Shown: positions 8,276 to 17,066, counted from the first letter of the stretch. The stretch: 45,311 nt of DNA from an uncultured Oscillospiraceae bacterium (GCA_949299455.1 CASGAN010000010.1:1-45311), one strand, 5' to 3'. Made by a program: numbers and translations. The notes: a model not told the origin generated them from the sequence alone.

Positions 8276-9262
8276 TTAGTTTCCAAGTTTAACGCGCGGA
8301 TCGACCAGCATATAAGCCAAATCCATCAACAAGTTGCCTGCCAATGTGATGATAACATAGAACATCTGCATAGCAAGAACCACCATAAAGTCACGCTGCA
8401 TCAGCGCATCATACAATATTTTACCGATACCATTCCACAAGAAAATGGTCTCAATAACAACCGAACCGCCGAATACGCTGACCAGCCAGCCGGTCAGGAC
8501 GGTAACAATCGGAATGAGCGCATTGCGGAATGCGTGCGAATAAATGACAACTTTTTCGCGCAGACCTTTTGCACGAGCAGTACGGATATAATCCTGACGC
8601 AGCACATCAATCATTGCAGCACGCACATAACGGGTAATGCCGCCTAATGATGCAAATGTCATAACAATGCACGGCAATGCCATATGATACATTCTGTCAA
8701 TGAACACATCAAATCCATCGCCGGTCATGCCCGGTGCATTCATACCGCTGATTGGGAAAATCGGCATAAGATTTGCAAACAAGAAAATAAATAAAAGTGC
8801 GATAACAAAGCTCGGCAGTGAATAACCAACGACTGTTCCTACCTGCACTGTGTTATCAAGCGGACTGTTTTTCTTGACCGCCGTAATAATGCCAAGCGGA
8901 ATGGTGATCAAGAACACCAGTATCATGGACACCAGGTTTAACATGATCGTATTTCCCATCGGAACGCCGACAATCTGGGAAACCGGCTGACGATACTGCG
9001 TGGAAAAACCAAGGTCACCTTTTAGCATATTGGTAATCCAACTGACATACTGCACCGGCAGCGGCTTGTCCAGACCGAGCTGTTCTCTTGCCGCCTGATA
9101 CATTTGTTCATAACGAACCGGATCGACCGATTGTTTGGATGAGTCGATCATCATACGTGCCGGGTCACCCGGAACGCTTTTGTAAATAAAGAACATGATG
9201 ATTGAAACGATGAAGAATACAAACACCAAATAAAGCAGACGCTTTAAAACATATTTTGCCAT
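8276..9262 (-). CDS. oppB: oligopeptide ABC permease OppB
   Basis: A 328-residue permease with a membrane segment at the N-terminus (LLYLVFVFFIVSIIMFF), the conserved GDPA motif, five later membrane helices and the EAA loop (YIRTARAKGLREKVVIYSHAFRNALIPIV). It forms the translocation pore with OppC. The start is ATG 9262, which has GAGGTGAT seven bases upstream. The frame stays open about 53 codons further upstream, but that segment runs through hairpin-rich intergenic DNA and lacks family similarity. The stop overlaps the upstream in-frame ATG of oppC, so coupling with oppC is likely. Length and sequence are ordinary, with no insert. Confidence 0.95.
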   Translation of the reverse strand: MAKYVLKRLLYLVFVFFIVSIIMFFIYKSVPGDPARMMIDSSKQSVDPVRYEQMYQAAREQLGLDKPLPVQYVSWITNMLKGDLGFSTQYRQPVSQIVGVPMGNTIMLNLVSMILVFLITIPLGIITAVKKNSPLDNTVQVGTVVGYSLPSFVIALLFIFLFANLMPIFPISGMNAPGMTGDGFDVFIDRMYHMALPCIVMTFASLGGITRYVRAAMIDVLRQDYIRTARAKGLREKVVIYSHAFRNALIPIVTVLTGWLVSVFGGSVVIETIFLWNGIGKILYDALMQRDFMVVLAMQMFYVIITLAGNLLMDLAYMLVDPRVKLGN

Positions 9263-9346
9263 AGTATCACCTCGTTGCTTTTCATAAAAGACAAGATTAA
9301 ACAAAGAACTGTTCATCTTCTGGCGAAGTTCCTGTTTCCGATGACA

Positions 9347-9398
9347 GGGAATAGATTTATACACTCCCGCATTTCCCGGAGTGCATAAATGCGTTCCC
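9347..9398 (-). promoter_or_regulatory. long imperfect hairpin upstream of oppB
   Basis: Two 21-base arms (9347-9367 and 9378-9398) pair with four mismatches or wobbles around a ten-base loop. The right arm shares 9392-9398 with the next hairpin, so the two structures exclude each other. Confidence 0.5.
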
Positions 9399-9412
9399 TG
9401 TTTCGGGGAACG
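9392..9412 (-). promoter_or_regulatory. short hairpin between oppA and oppB
   Basis: CGTTCCC pairs with GGGAACG around a seven-base loop. There is no T-run, so it is more likely an RNA stability or processing element than a terminator. Confidence 0.5.
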
Positions 9413-9429
9413 ACTATCCATGAACGATA

Positions 9430-9463
9430 CAAGAAATAGGGCATTTTCATGCCCTATTTCTTG
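9430..9463 (-). terminator. intra-operon stem-loop after oppA (partial terminator or mRNA stabiliser)
   Basis: A perfect 14-bp stem (9430-9443 with 9450-9463) and six-base loop, about 50 bases after the oppA stop. The stem ends in a U-rich arm (CCCUAUUUCUUG) but lacks a clean U-tract. That suits partial termination or 3'-end protection, which would let the binding protein be made in excess over the permeases. Confidence 0.6.
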
Positions 9464-9514
9464 CCGTCACATGAATATTAGATCAATATCGTACGATATG
9501 AAGCGGATGCCTGA

Positions 9515-11368
9515 TTATTCTTCAATCCAAGAATACAGGATTGCACTCTCCCAGCCCCACAGACCGTCCGGCTCATAGCCTTTGATCTTGTTGGAGAAGA
9601 AGTCATGGTACTGATCAGAGTACAGCGGAATGTTCGGAAGCAATTCGTTGTAACGTTTCTGATACTCAACCCATTTGTCGAGCCAAGCTTCTTTGTCGTC
9701 AGACGGAATTTTCTTCATCTCGAGAGCAATTTTCTCGATCTCTTCGTCTTTGATGTAGTTCTGGTTGTAAGAACCGAAGTATTTCTCATCGGTGCTCATC
9801 TCGTACCAGTAAGACGGGATCGGAACGAATCCAGTTGCGAGGTTGAACATGTGATAAGTCGGTTTATCAATGCCCTGACGGTACATGTTGTTCAAAAGAA
9901 CGCCGAACTCAACAGTTGTCGGATTCAGTTTCATGCCGACTTTCTCCATCTCGCCCGGAAGCATGGTGTTTAACAGGTCAGAAACCGGGTTGTTCGGAGT
10001 GTTTGCCCAGTTGATTTCGAGTGCCATCAGTTCGCCGTTTACGTTTTTGTAACGAACTTTGTCAGTGCCTTCGACAAATTCGCCGCCTTTTTCGTTGAGG
10101 GTCCAGCCGTCAGCGATCAGGACTTCTTTTGCTTTGTCGAGGTCTTTGTTGTACGGATTCAGTTCAGAATCGATGACGTCTTTTCTCTCTTTGTATTCCA
10201 TCGAGGAAAGACCATATTCACCGTTTACAACCTGTGCGAAACCGCCGGAGTACTGTTTTGCAAACTCTGTACGGTCGAGGCAGTAAGCGATTGCCTGACG
10301 AACAGCTGTGAACTGTGTCGGACCAAAGTCACATGCGAATGTGATCTGGCCGTAGCCTGCACGCAGGTAAGAAGCATACTGTGCAAGATTTTCATCGCAG
10401 AGATCGCGGCCTGCGTTGATTGCTGTACCGCCGGAAACACCTGCGATCAGGTCAACTGTGCCGTTTTTGAGCTCATCCATCTGAGTTGCATCGGTAACAG
10501 ATTTGAGTACGATTTTCTCGATGGACGGTTTCACGCCGTCGTGTGTGCCTTTGAACTGATCGTTGATCTGCAGAACAGCCTGTTTGGTTGTTTTGTCGTA
10601 GCTTACGAACTCGTACGGGCCGCAAGTTACTTTCGGCTGATAACGATAGCCGGTTGCTGTATCGTTGATTGTTTTCTCGAGCAGCTCTGTTGTGAAGTTG
10701 TCCGAGATGGTTGCGCCGTTGCCGTCATCGGTGATGTCGCAGTCCGGTGCAATGACAGCCATCGGATACGGGTTGATTGCTGCATATGCGATATCGAAGT
10801 GGAACGGCAGCTCTTCAGCAACGATCTGAACCGAGAAGGTGTAGTCATCGATCAGACGAACGCCGGAGAATGTTTTTGTTTTGCCGTCAAAGTAATCCTG
10901 GTAACCTGTAAAGCAGTTTGCATAGGTCATTGTGTCCTGTGCTTCCAGAGCATAGTAAGCCGGTGCAGTGTGCAGCAGAACCGAGAAGACATAGTCTTTT
11001 GCGGTGATTGCTGTACCGTCGTTCCATTTCAGGTCTTTCTGAAGTTTCACAGTGAATGTTTTGGTGCCGTCTTCGTTGTCAACACCTTCAACAGATTCTG
11101 CAACCTGGTTGTCAACTTTGAATACGCCCTCTTTTGTGTAAGTAATCGGGGAATAGCCAAAGATGAGGTTGCGGATAGAAGCGTTCTGTGCACCGTTGGT
11201 CCAACCGTCCATCATGTTGTCATCGAGGTCTGTAACAGAACCGACAACGACCTGGCCGCCAACTTTGTGCTCAGTTGTTTTGCTCGACTCTTCAGACGGT
11301 GTGTTGTTGCATGCTGCAAACACAAACACCATCACAAGTGCAAGCACGAGTGCCAATGCTTTTTTCAT
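9515..11368 (-). CDS. oppA: oligopeptide-binding lipoprotein OppA (SBP family 5)
   Basis: A 617-residue extracellular solute-binding protein anchored by a lipid: signal peptide MKKALALVLALVMVFVFAAC with the lipobox Cys at 20, then a Ser/Glu/Thr linker. The body shows SBP5 features such as LKWNDGTAITAKDYVFS, AVRQAIAYCLDR and the C-terminal NIPLYSDQYHDFFSNKIKGY. It captures peptides and delivers them to OppBC. The start at 11368 is fixed by GGGAGGG upstream; an earlier in-frame start lacks a good site and would bury the signal peptide. It is first in the operon, with a strong promoter, and is separated from oppB by about 250 bases holding stem-loops. Confidence 0.95.
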   Translation of the reverse strand: MKKALALVLALVMVFVFAACNNTPSEESSKTTEHKVGGQVVVGSVTDLDDNMMDGWTNGAQNASIRNLIFGYSPITYTKEGVFKVDNQVAESVEGVDNEDGTKTFTVKLQKDLKWNDGTAITAKDYVFSVLLHTAPAYYALEAQDTMTYANCFTGYQDYFDGKTKTFSGVRLIDDYTFSVQIVAEELPFHFDIAYAAINPYPMAVIAPDCDITDDGNGATISDNFTTELLEKTINDTATGYRYQPKVTCGPYEFVSYDKTTKQAVLQINDQFKGTHDGVKPSIEKIVLKSVTDATQMDELKNGTVDLIAGVSGGTAINAGRDLCDENLAQYASYLRAGYGQITFACDFGPTQFTAVRQAIAYCLDRTEFAKQYSGGFAQVVNGEYGLSSMEYKERKDVIDSELNPYNKDLDKAKEVLIADGWTLNEKGGEFVEGTDKVRYKNVNGELMALEINWANTPNNPVSDLLNTMLPGEMEKVGMKLNPTTVEFGVLLNNMYRQGIDKPTYHMFNLATGFVPIPSYWYEMSTDEKYFGSYNQNYIKDEEIEKIALEMKKIPSDDKEAWLDKWVEYQKRYNELLPNIPLYSDQYHDFFSNKIKGYEPDGLWGWESAILYSWIEE

Positions 11369-11398
11369 TACAAAATCCCTCCCATAGGTATTTGCCTT

Positions 11399-11427
11399 AT
11401 TATACAACACATGATTTAAAAAATCAA
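11399..11427 (-). promoter_or_regulatory. promoter of the opp operon
   Basis: TTGATT, 17-nt spacer, perfect TATAAT on the minus strand, about 30 bases upstream of the oppA start codon. Confidence 0.7.
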
Positions 11428-11577
11428 CGTTTCAAATCAAAAAAGCAAAAAAAATTCGAGCTTTTTATCCCTGAAATGAATAATTGAATCGAAATCCATG
11501 CATTTTAATACGTGATACTGATTTTTTTCGCAGATTTTTTTCAAAAAAACGAAATCTCATTCTTTTCAATTTGCAAT

Positions 11578-11606
11578 TTGACTTCGCATTCTGATTGGTG
11601 TATGAT
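11578..11606 (+). promoter_or_regulatory. promoter of pepF
   Basis: TTGACT, 17-nt spacer, TATGAT, divergent from the opp promoter. The 160 bases between the two divergent promoters are AT-rich and otherwise featureless. Confidence 0.65.
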
Positions 11607-11669
11607 GAATTTATCATTATATTTCCGATGAATTGCGGAAAATATACAGCAAAGGAAGGTTATCTGTCC

Positions 11670-13361
11670 ATGAAGTTTTCTGAAATGCCCTACAAGCGTC
11701 CGGATCTTGACACAATCCCAAAAGAGCTGGACGCACTGTGCGAAGCACTCAAAAACACACCGGATGCAGACGGTCAGTTTGCACTGTTTTTGAAATCGCG
11801 CGAAATTTTAAACACACTTGCAACGGAGTATTCGATCGCATACATCCGCAACACGGTCGATACAACCGACGCTTTTTATGAAGCAGAACGCGAAGCGCTT
11901 GACAATGCAATGCCGCTGTTGAACGAAAAAATCCTTGCATTCAGCAAGATGCTCTGCGAATCGCCGGTACGCAAGGAACTCGAAGACAAAATCGGTTCTC
12001 TGTGGTTTACGAATACGGAGCTTGAATTAAAAGGTTTTTCACCGGAGATTATTCCACTCATGCAGGAGGAAAGCCGTTTAGAAGCTGCCTATCAGAAACT
12101 GTATGCAAGCGCACAGATTCCGTTTGACGGAAAAGTCTGCACGATCCCGCAGCTTGCTGCATACAAACAAAATCCGGACCGCGCACTTCGCCGTGCCGCT
12201 TATGAGGCGGAAGGCAAATTCTTTGACGATCACCGCGAAGAATTCGACGATCTTTATACAAAGCTTGTCAAAAACCGTACCGAACAAGCAAAAGCACTCG
12301 GATTTGGCAGCTATGTAGAGCTCGGCTATATCCGCCGGATGCGCAACTGCTATGGTCCGAACGAGGTTGCAAACTTCCGCCGTCAGGTCATCGAAGATCT
12401 TGTTCCGCTTGTAAACAAAATCCGTGCTGCACAGGCAAAACGCATCGGCTGCGACGATCATTTCACGTTCGCCGACTTAATGTTTACCTTTAAAGACGGC
12501 AATGCAACGCCGCAGGGCACACCGGATGAACTGCTGGCAGCTGCAAAACAGATGTACACCGAGATGTCACCGGAAACTGCAAAATTCATCGAACTGATGT
12601 TTGAAAATGATCTGTTTGATGTACTGTCGAAACCGGGCAAAGCACCGGGCGGCTACTGCACCACACTGCCGGATTACAAATCGCCGTTCATCTTCTCGAA
12701 TTTCAACGGCACCTCGGATGACGTCGATGTGCTCACCCACGAAGCAGGCCACGCATTCGCGGCTTATATCGATACCCACGAGCATCCGATTGAAAAACAG
12801 ATGGAGCCGACCTACGAAACCTGCGAAACACACTCCATGTCGATGGAATTTTTGACCTCGCCGTATCATCATCTGTTCTTTAAAGATCAGACTGCGAAGT
12901 ACGAGCTGTCCCATACAGAAGACGCGCTGGCATTCATCCCGTACGGCACAATGGTCGATCACTTCCAGCAGCTCATGTACGAAAAACCGGACATGACACC
13001 GGAGGAACGCAACCAGACTTGGGCAGAACTCGAAAAACAGTACCGCCCGTATATCGATTTTGACAATCTCCCGTTCTACGGCCGCGGTGCAGGCTGGCAG
13101 CGTCAGCTCCACATCTACACAAGCCCATTCTATTATATTGATTACTGCCTGGCACAGACCGTTGCACTCCAGTTCTTCGCACTGTTCTTGAATGATGCGA
13201 AGAAAGCATGGGAAACGTATGTCGCGTTCGTCCGTTCGGGCGGCACCAAGACATTCGTGGACACCGTTCATGCAGCAGGCTTAAAATCCCCGCTTGAAGA
13301 TGGCTGTTTAAAAGAAATCACCGAAACAATCGCCGCTTGGCTCGATACTCATCAGATCTGA
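11670..13361 (+). CDS. pepF: oligoendopeptidase F (M3 zinc metallopeptidase)
   Basis: A 563-residue cytosolic peptidase that cleaves medium-length oligopeptides. The M3 zinc motif HEAGH lies at about 357-361 within LTHEAGHAFAAY, with the third zinc ligand in the downstream ETCETHSMSMEF helix. The N-terminal half is the helical PepF lobe. No signal peptide. The start is ATG 11670 behind AAAGGAAGG; an upstream in-frame GTG has no site and would precede the transcription start. It lies divergent to the opp operon, consistent with the two acting in series on peptides (import, then hydrolysis), although no shared operator was identified. Confidence 0.95.
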   Translation: MKFSEMPYKRPDLDTIPKELDALCEALKNTPDADGQFALFLKSREILNTLATEYSIAYIRNTVDTTDAFYEAEREALDNAMPLLNEKILAFSKMLCESPVRKELEDKIGSLWFTNTELELKGFSPEIIPLMQEESRLEAAYQKLYASAQIPFDGKVCTIPQLAAYKQNPDRALRRAAYEAEGKFFDDHREEFDDLYTKLVKNRTEQAKALGFGSYVELGYIRRMRNCYGPNEVANFRRQVIEDLVPLVNKIRAAQAKRIGCDDHFTFADLMFTFKDGNATPQGTPDELLAAAKQMYTEMSPETAKFIELMFENDLFDVLSKPGKAPGGYCTTLPDYKSPFIFSNFNGTSDDVDVLTHEAGHAFAAYIDTHEHPIEKQMEPTYETCETHSMSMEFLTSPYHHLFFKDQTAKYELSHTEDALAFIPYGTMVDHFQQLMYEKPDMTPEERNQTWAELEKQYRPYIDFDNLPFYGRGAGWQRQLHIYTSPFYYIDYCLAQTVALQFFALFLNDAKKAWETYVAFVRSGGTKTFVDTVHAAGLKSPLEDGCLKEITETIAAWLDTHQI

Positions 13362-13380
13362 TTCCATCTAATCGAAGCGA

Positions 13381-13415
13381 ATACCCCGTCCGAATCCTCG
13401 GACGGGGTATTTTTA
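13381..13415 (+). terminator. terminator of pepF
   Basis: Perfect 13-bp GC-rich stem (ATACCCCGTCCGA with its complement), four-base loop and TTTTTAT tail, 20 bases after the stop. Confidence 0.93.
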
Positions 13416-13435
13416 TAAAAATCGAAATAGTAGTA

Positions 13436-13464
13436 TTGACAGAAGTCGAACAATATGATATCTT
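13436..13464 (+). promoter_or_regulatory. promoter of the MFS transporter gene
   Basis: Perfect TTGACA, 17-nt spacer and TATCTT preceded by TGA (extended -10). The spacer contains GTCGAACAATAT, a 12-mer also present upstream of the beta-mannosidase gene. Confidence 0.7.
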
Positions 13465-13500
13465 ATTTTTAGATAATCATGAAAAGAGATGGTTCAACAC

Positions 13501-14742
13501 ATGTCAAAACTTTCTGTTTACCGACCGCTTCTCTCCCACCCGCAGTTTCTGAAACTGCTCATTGGCTCGTGCGTCAGCCGGTTCGGCGATTCGCTCGACG
13601 CCATCGCGCTTTCGTGGATTGTGTATGAAGTTACGCACAATCCCTCGTTGCTTGCACTTTCGGTTGCAATCAACTATCTGCCGAGTATCCTGCTCCAGCC
13701 GATTGCCGGCGTACTGACAGAACGGATGAATCAAGTGCGTGTGAGCGCCGTCTGCAACTTGATCCGCGGTGCGGCAGTCGCAGGCTGTGCCGTTTTGTTT
13801 TTCTTTGACCTGCTCACAGCGCCGCTTTTGTTTTTATTTATCATTGTAAATTCCACCGTCGAATCCTTCGAAATGCCTGCCGCAAATGCGCTGACACCAA
13901 AGCTTCTGCCGGCTGAACTATACACGACCGGCGCTTCTTTGCGCGGCGGTATCAGCAAAACGCTCGAACTTTTAGGCACCGCAATCGCCGGCACGATCAT
14001 CGGCCTTTTCGGAAGCCACACCGCACTGCTCATTGATGCAGGAACGTTTCTGTTCTGTGCAATCATGACCGCATGGGTTCGGTATGATTTTTCAAAGCAA
14101 GCATCGAACGAATGGTCCATTTCCGGGTATTTTTCCGATTTCAAAGACGGATTCAGACTCATTCGCGTAAACACGGTTCTGCCGTTTATTCTGTTGATCG
14201 GCGCGATGCTAAACGGTATCTTTGCACCGATGGGGGCATTTCAGGCGGCTTATATCGGCGATTATCTGCACATGGATGCCAATATGCTCTCGATTTTAAG
14301 CATCTCGATGTCCGCATGCATGGCGCTCGGTTCGTTCCTTGTGCCGTTTCTGCTTAAAATATTTGCGCGGCGTACGATGCTGTTTTGGTCGTTTCTGCTT
14401 CTGTTTCCAGTCTATCTTCTGCTGACATTTGCGCCGTACACCTCCGCACTTTGGCCGGCAGTCCTGACGATTCTGGCATTCGGCTGGTCAGGTCCGTGTG
14501 TCGGTGTATTAAGTGTACTCTTCAGCGGAATTTTTATGGAAACCGTCCCAAAAGACTATATGGCACGCATCAGCGGCATCAGCAACGCGCTGTTACTGTG
14601 TATTTCCCCTGTGATCACTGTCATTTGTTCGGCGCTGGTACTGTTTCTGCCGATTCCGGCCATTTTCTTCCTGTGCGGCGTGTTGTTTTTGCTCTTTTCG
14701 CTCTGTGTCCGCCGGATGAAAGGATTTTCTGCAATCAAGTAA
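13501..14742 (+). CDS. major facilitator superfamily exporter
   Basis: A 413-residue, 12-helix transporter. The opening (CVSRFGDSLDAIALSWIVYEVT) and the following LPSILLQPIAGVLTERM segment match the drug:H+ antiporter/macrolide-efflux-like MFS group. It probably exports a small hydrophobic compound; the substrate is not predictable. The start is uncertain: ATG 13501 has a weak GAGATGG upstream, while ATG 13489 four codons earlier is also possible. The ArsR-type regulator gene begins 16 bases after the stop, suggesting a transporter-regulator pair. Confidence 0.88.
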   Translation: MSKLSVYRPLLSHPQFLKLLIGSCVSRFGDSLDAIALSWIVYEVTHNPSLLALSVAINYLPSILLQPIAGVLTERMNQVRVSAVCNLIRGAAVAGCAVLFFFDLLTAPLLFLFIIVNSTVESFEMPAANALTPKLLPAELYTTGASLRGGISKTLELLGTAIAGTIIGLFGSHTALLIDAGTFLFCAIMTAWVRYDFSKQASNEWSISGYFSDFKDGFRLIRVNTVLPFILLIGAMLNGIFAPMGAFQAAYIGDYLHMDANMLSILSISMSACMALGSFLVPFLLKIFARRTMLFWSFLLLFPVYLLLTFAPYTSALWPAVLTILAFGWSGPCVGVLSVLFSGIFMETVPKDYMARISGISNALLLCISPVITVICSALVLFLPIPAIFFLCGVLFLLFSLCVRRMKGFSAIK

Positions 14743-14758
14743 CGAAAGGAATAACTTT

Positions 14759-15820
14759 ATGAATATTCGATTTGAACCTGCTTTTTTGCCGCTGCTTGAC
14801 GCAGCAGCACTCATCACCCGCGTCTACAACGCACAGTTTGACGGCGGCGAAGAGTCCGTCGACACGTATTTTGGGGAGTTTGCCAAAAAACATCAGCTGC
14901 CCGAATCTGCGTTCGCAGCCTATACCGAACCGCTTCGTGCACTCGAACGCGATGTCATGGCGTCCATTTCGTTTCTTGATGACGACCGCATGGACTTCTT
15001 TTTCCGCCTCGATGACAAGCAAAGCTGCCGGCAGTCACCTGCCACCGCGATTTCTTACTATTTCAGCTTCCCAGATCAGTGCACTGACCGCGAAGAAACG
15101 CGCCTCCACCTATCCTCCGCCTGTCTGCCGAGCGAAGACACAGAACCGTTTCCTACAAAAGAAGCGTTGTTCGCCGCGCTCGAATCGCCCGCTTCCCCCT
15201 ATTCCGACCGGCTGCGCTGGCGGACATTTTTATTGTATCAGCACTTTTTTGATTACGCTGAGGAGCTCCGTCCGGTGCTTGAGACGGCATCAAACGCCTA
15301 TGAACGTCACCGCAGTTTTATTGATTCCGCGATTCAAAACGCATTTTCCCGCATGAAGGAAAAACTCGGCGACCGTCCCGCCGAGATGCTCTCGGTGCAT
15401 TATCATTATGCCGCTGATTTTGACGAGCTTGTCGTGCGTCCGATGATCGGCGAATTTCACAGTCTGTCCTTTTTCTCAAATTTTACGAACGATTTTTTTA
15501 TCGGCATCTATGTCGACCTAATCATCGACTTAAAAGCGGCGCATTCCGCAGATTTCGATGCGTTTGCAGACCCGCTCAAAGCCATCGACGACAAAAACCG
15601 CTTTCAAATTCTGTTAGCGCTCGCGAAAGGGCCTTTATGCGGACAGGATTTGTGCGCAATGCTTAACCTCTCACCTGCCACCGTTTCACATCATATGAAT
15701 TTGCTCATTGGTGCTGACTTTGTATCGGTGGAAAAAATCGGGACGCGTATTTTTTATCAGTACCGACAGTCAAGCATTGCTGCCTTTTTAGATGAGCTGC
15801 GCGGTTGTTTGTGTGAATAA
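14759..15820 (+). CDS. large ArsR-family regulator with an unrecognised N-terminal domain
   Basis: A 353-residue protein whose last ~80 residues are an ArsR-type winged helix (KNRFQILLALAKGPL, LSPATVSHHMNLL recognition helix, wing around EKIGTRIFYQY). The first ~270 residues are not recognised; they are mixed alpha/beta and rich in Asp, Phe and Ala with no Cys cluster. Ordinary ArsR proteins are 90-120 residues, so the N-terminal part is probably a ligand-sensing domain. An AAAGGAATAAC site precedes the ATG. It lies directly behind the MFS exporter in the same operon, so it plausibly controls that exporter. Confidence 0.82.
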   Translation: MNIRFEPAFLPLLDAAALITRVYNAQFDGGEESVDTYFGEFAKKHQLPESAFAAYTEPLRALERDVMASISFLDDDRMDFFFRLDDKQSCRQSPATAISYYFSFPDQCTDREETRLHLSSACLPSEDTEPFPTKEALFAALESPASPYSDRLRWRTFLLYQHFFDYAEELRPVLETASNAYERHRSFIDSAIQNAFSRMKEKLGDRPAEMLSVHYHYAADFDELVVRPMIGEFHSLSFFSNFTNDFFIGIYVDLIIDLKAAHSADFDAFADPLKAIDDKNRFQILLALAKGPLCGQDLCAMLNLSPATVSHHMNLLIGADFVSVEKIGTRIFYQYRQSSIAAFLDELRGCLCE

Positions 15821-15849
15821 AAATCCGCAATAAAAAACAAGAAAACAGC

Positions 15850-15887
15850 AAACCGGGAATCACCTTTTCGTGTGATTCCCGGTTTAT
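15850..15887. terminator. bidirectional terminator between convergent genes
   Basis: 14-bp stem AAACCGGGAATCAC with its complement, CTTTTCGT loop, T-rich on both flanks. It serves the regulator gene (plus) and the aldo/keto reductase gene (minus). Confidence 0.88.
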
Positions 15888-15897
15888 TTATCTATTA

Positions 15898-16923
15898 TTA
15901 TATTGTTTTTGTCCCTGCCAGAATTTCTTTATAATCCGCGAGGTTTTTCTTTAATAGTGCCGGCGTATCCAGCCCATACGGACATTTCTTCTTACATGCA
16001 CCGCAGCCGATGCACTCTTCAATTTTCATCATCATTGCCTGACTTTCTTCTGTCAGAAAACCGGCGGACGGACTGCGGCGAATCAGCTGTGCCATCCGTG
16101 CACACTGACTGATCTCAATTCCTTTCGGACACGGCATACAATAGCCGCATGCACGGCAGAAATCGCCGATCAGCTCGGTGCGGTCTTTTTCCATCAGCTG
16201 CTCAAATTCCTCTGTCATCACCGGCGGGTTGTCCTGATACGACAAAAATTCGTCAAGCTCGCATTCGCGCTGTACGCCCCAGATCGGCAGTACATGGTCA
16301 AATTTCGCCTGCCAAGCATAAGCCGCTGCACTGTTTGTAATAAGACCGCCCGACAGCGCTTTCATCGAAATGAATCCGACGTTTTGTTCCTTGCACAGAT
16401 TCACAAGCGCTAAATCTTTCTCGGTCGCCAGATAGCAAAACGGAAATTGCAGCGTATCATACAGTCCCGAGCGCACCGCCTCTTCTGCGACATGCAGCCG
16501 GTGATTTGTAATGCCGATAAACCGAATTTTTCCCTGCTTCTTTGCCTCAAGCATCGCTTCATAAAGACCTGTTCCATCACCCGGTTTCGGACAAAACGAC
16601 GGATTGTGGAACTGATATACATCAATGTAGTCTGTTTTCAACAGCCGCAGGCTGGTCTCAAGATCCTTCCAAAAGCCCTCCACTGTAGTAGACGGTGTTT
16701 TGGTTGCGATAATAATCTCCTTGCGTACATCCGATAATGCAAGTCCGATTTTTTCCTCACTGTCCGTATATGAACGTGCGGTGTCAAAATAACGGATTCC
16801 GTTTGCATATGCTTTTTTTAAAAGCATTCCGGCATATTCTGTGCTCACCCGCTGAATCGGCAGTGCACCGAATCCATTTTTATTGACCGTGATGCCGGTT
16901 CTTCCTAATGTGACTTGCTGCAT
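15898..16923 (-). CDS. aldo/keto reductase with C-terminal ferredoxin-like domain
   Basis: A 341-residue protein: an NADPH-type aldo/keto reductase barrel (about 1-230) with a tetrad at Asp47, Tyr52, Lys75 and His106 (YQFHNP), then a Cys-rich tail. The tail has CRACGYCMPCPKGIEISQC and a typical 4Fe-4S motif CIGCGACKKKCPYGLDTP. Such AKR-ferredoxin proteins are common in anaerobes and presumably exchange electrons with ferredoxin; the substrate is unknown. The start is the ATG at 16923 behind GGGGGAUGUUUG; the preceding TTG is less likely. It is divergent from the GH18 gene. Confidence 0.9.
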   Translation of the reverse strand: MQQVTLGRTGITVNKNGFGALPIQRVSTEYAGMLLKKAYANGIRYFDTARSYTDSEEKIGLALSDVRKEIIIATKTPSTTVEGFWKDLETSLRLLKTDYIDVYQFHNPSFCPKPGDGTGLYEAMLEAKKQGKIRFIGITNHRLHVAEEAVRSGLYDTLQFPFCYLATEKDLALVNLCKEQNVGFISMKALSGGLITNSAAAYAWQAKFDHVLPIWGVQRECELDEFLSYQDNPPVMTEEFEQLMEKDRTELIGDFCRACGYCMPCPKGIEISQCARMAQLIRRSPSAGFLTEESQAMMMKIEECIGCGACKKKCPYGLDTPALLKKNLADYKEILAGTKTI

Positions 16924-16958
16924 CAAACATCCCCCTTTTTTATAGGCTCTTTTCTTTT

Positions 16959-16987
16959 ATCATAGCACACACAAATTCTCCGTACAA
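16959..16987 (-). promoter_or_regulatory. promoter of the aldo/keto reductase gene
   Basis: TTGTAC, 17-nt spacer, TATGAT on the minus strand, back to back with the GH18 promoter. Confidence 0.55.
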
Positions 16988-17066
16988 GATTCTATACAAA
17001 AATATTGTTTGCCGCGTTGACAAACGATATTTCCTGTGGCAAAATAGCGGCAGAAGATTCTATACA
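16986..17066. repeat. paired 13-bp direct repeat AAGATTCTATACA, candidate operators
   Basis: Identical copies at 16986-16998 and 17054-17066. The first touches the -35 box of the leftward promoter, the second lies just downstream of the -10 box of the rightward promoter. This placement suits one regulator acting on both divergent genes. Confidence 0.55.
17017..17045 (+). promoter_or_regulatory. promoter of the GH18 gene
   Basis: Perfect TTGACA, 17-nt spacer, CAAAAT, about 40 bases upstream of the start codon. Confidence 0.6.

Noticed and set aside
10541-11419. 292-codon open frame antisense to oppA
   Set aside because: Composition (Cys/Val-rich) is explained by the reverse complement of oppA codons.
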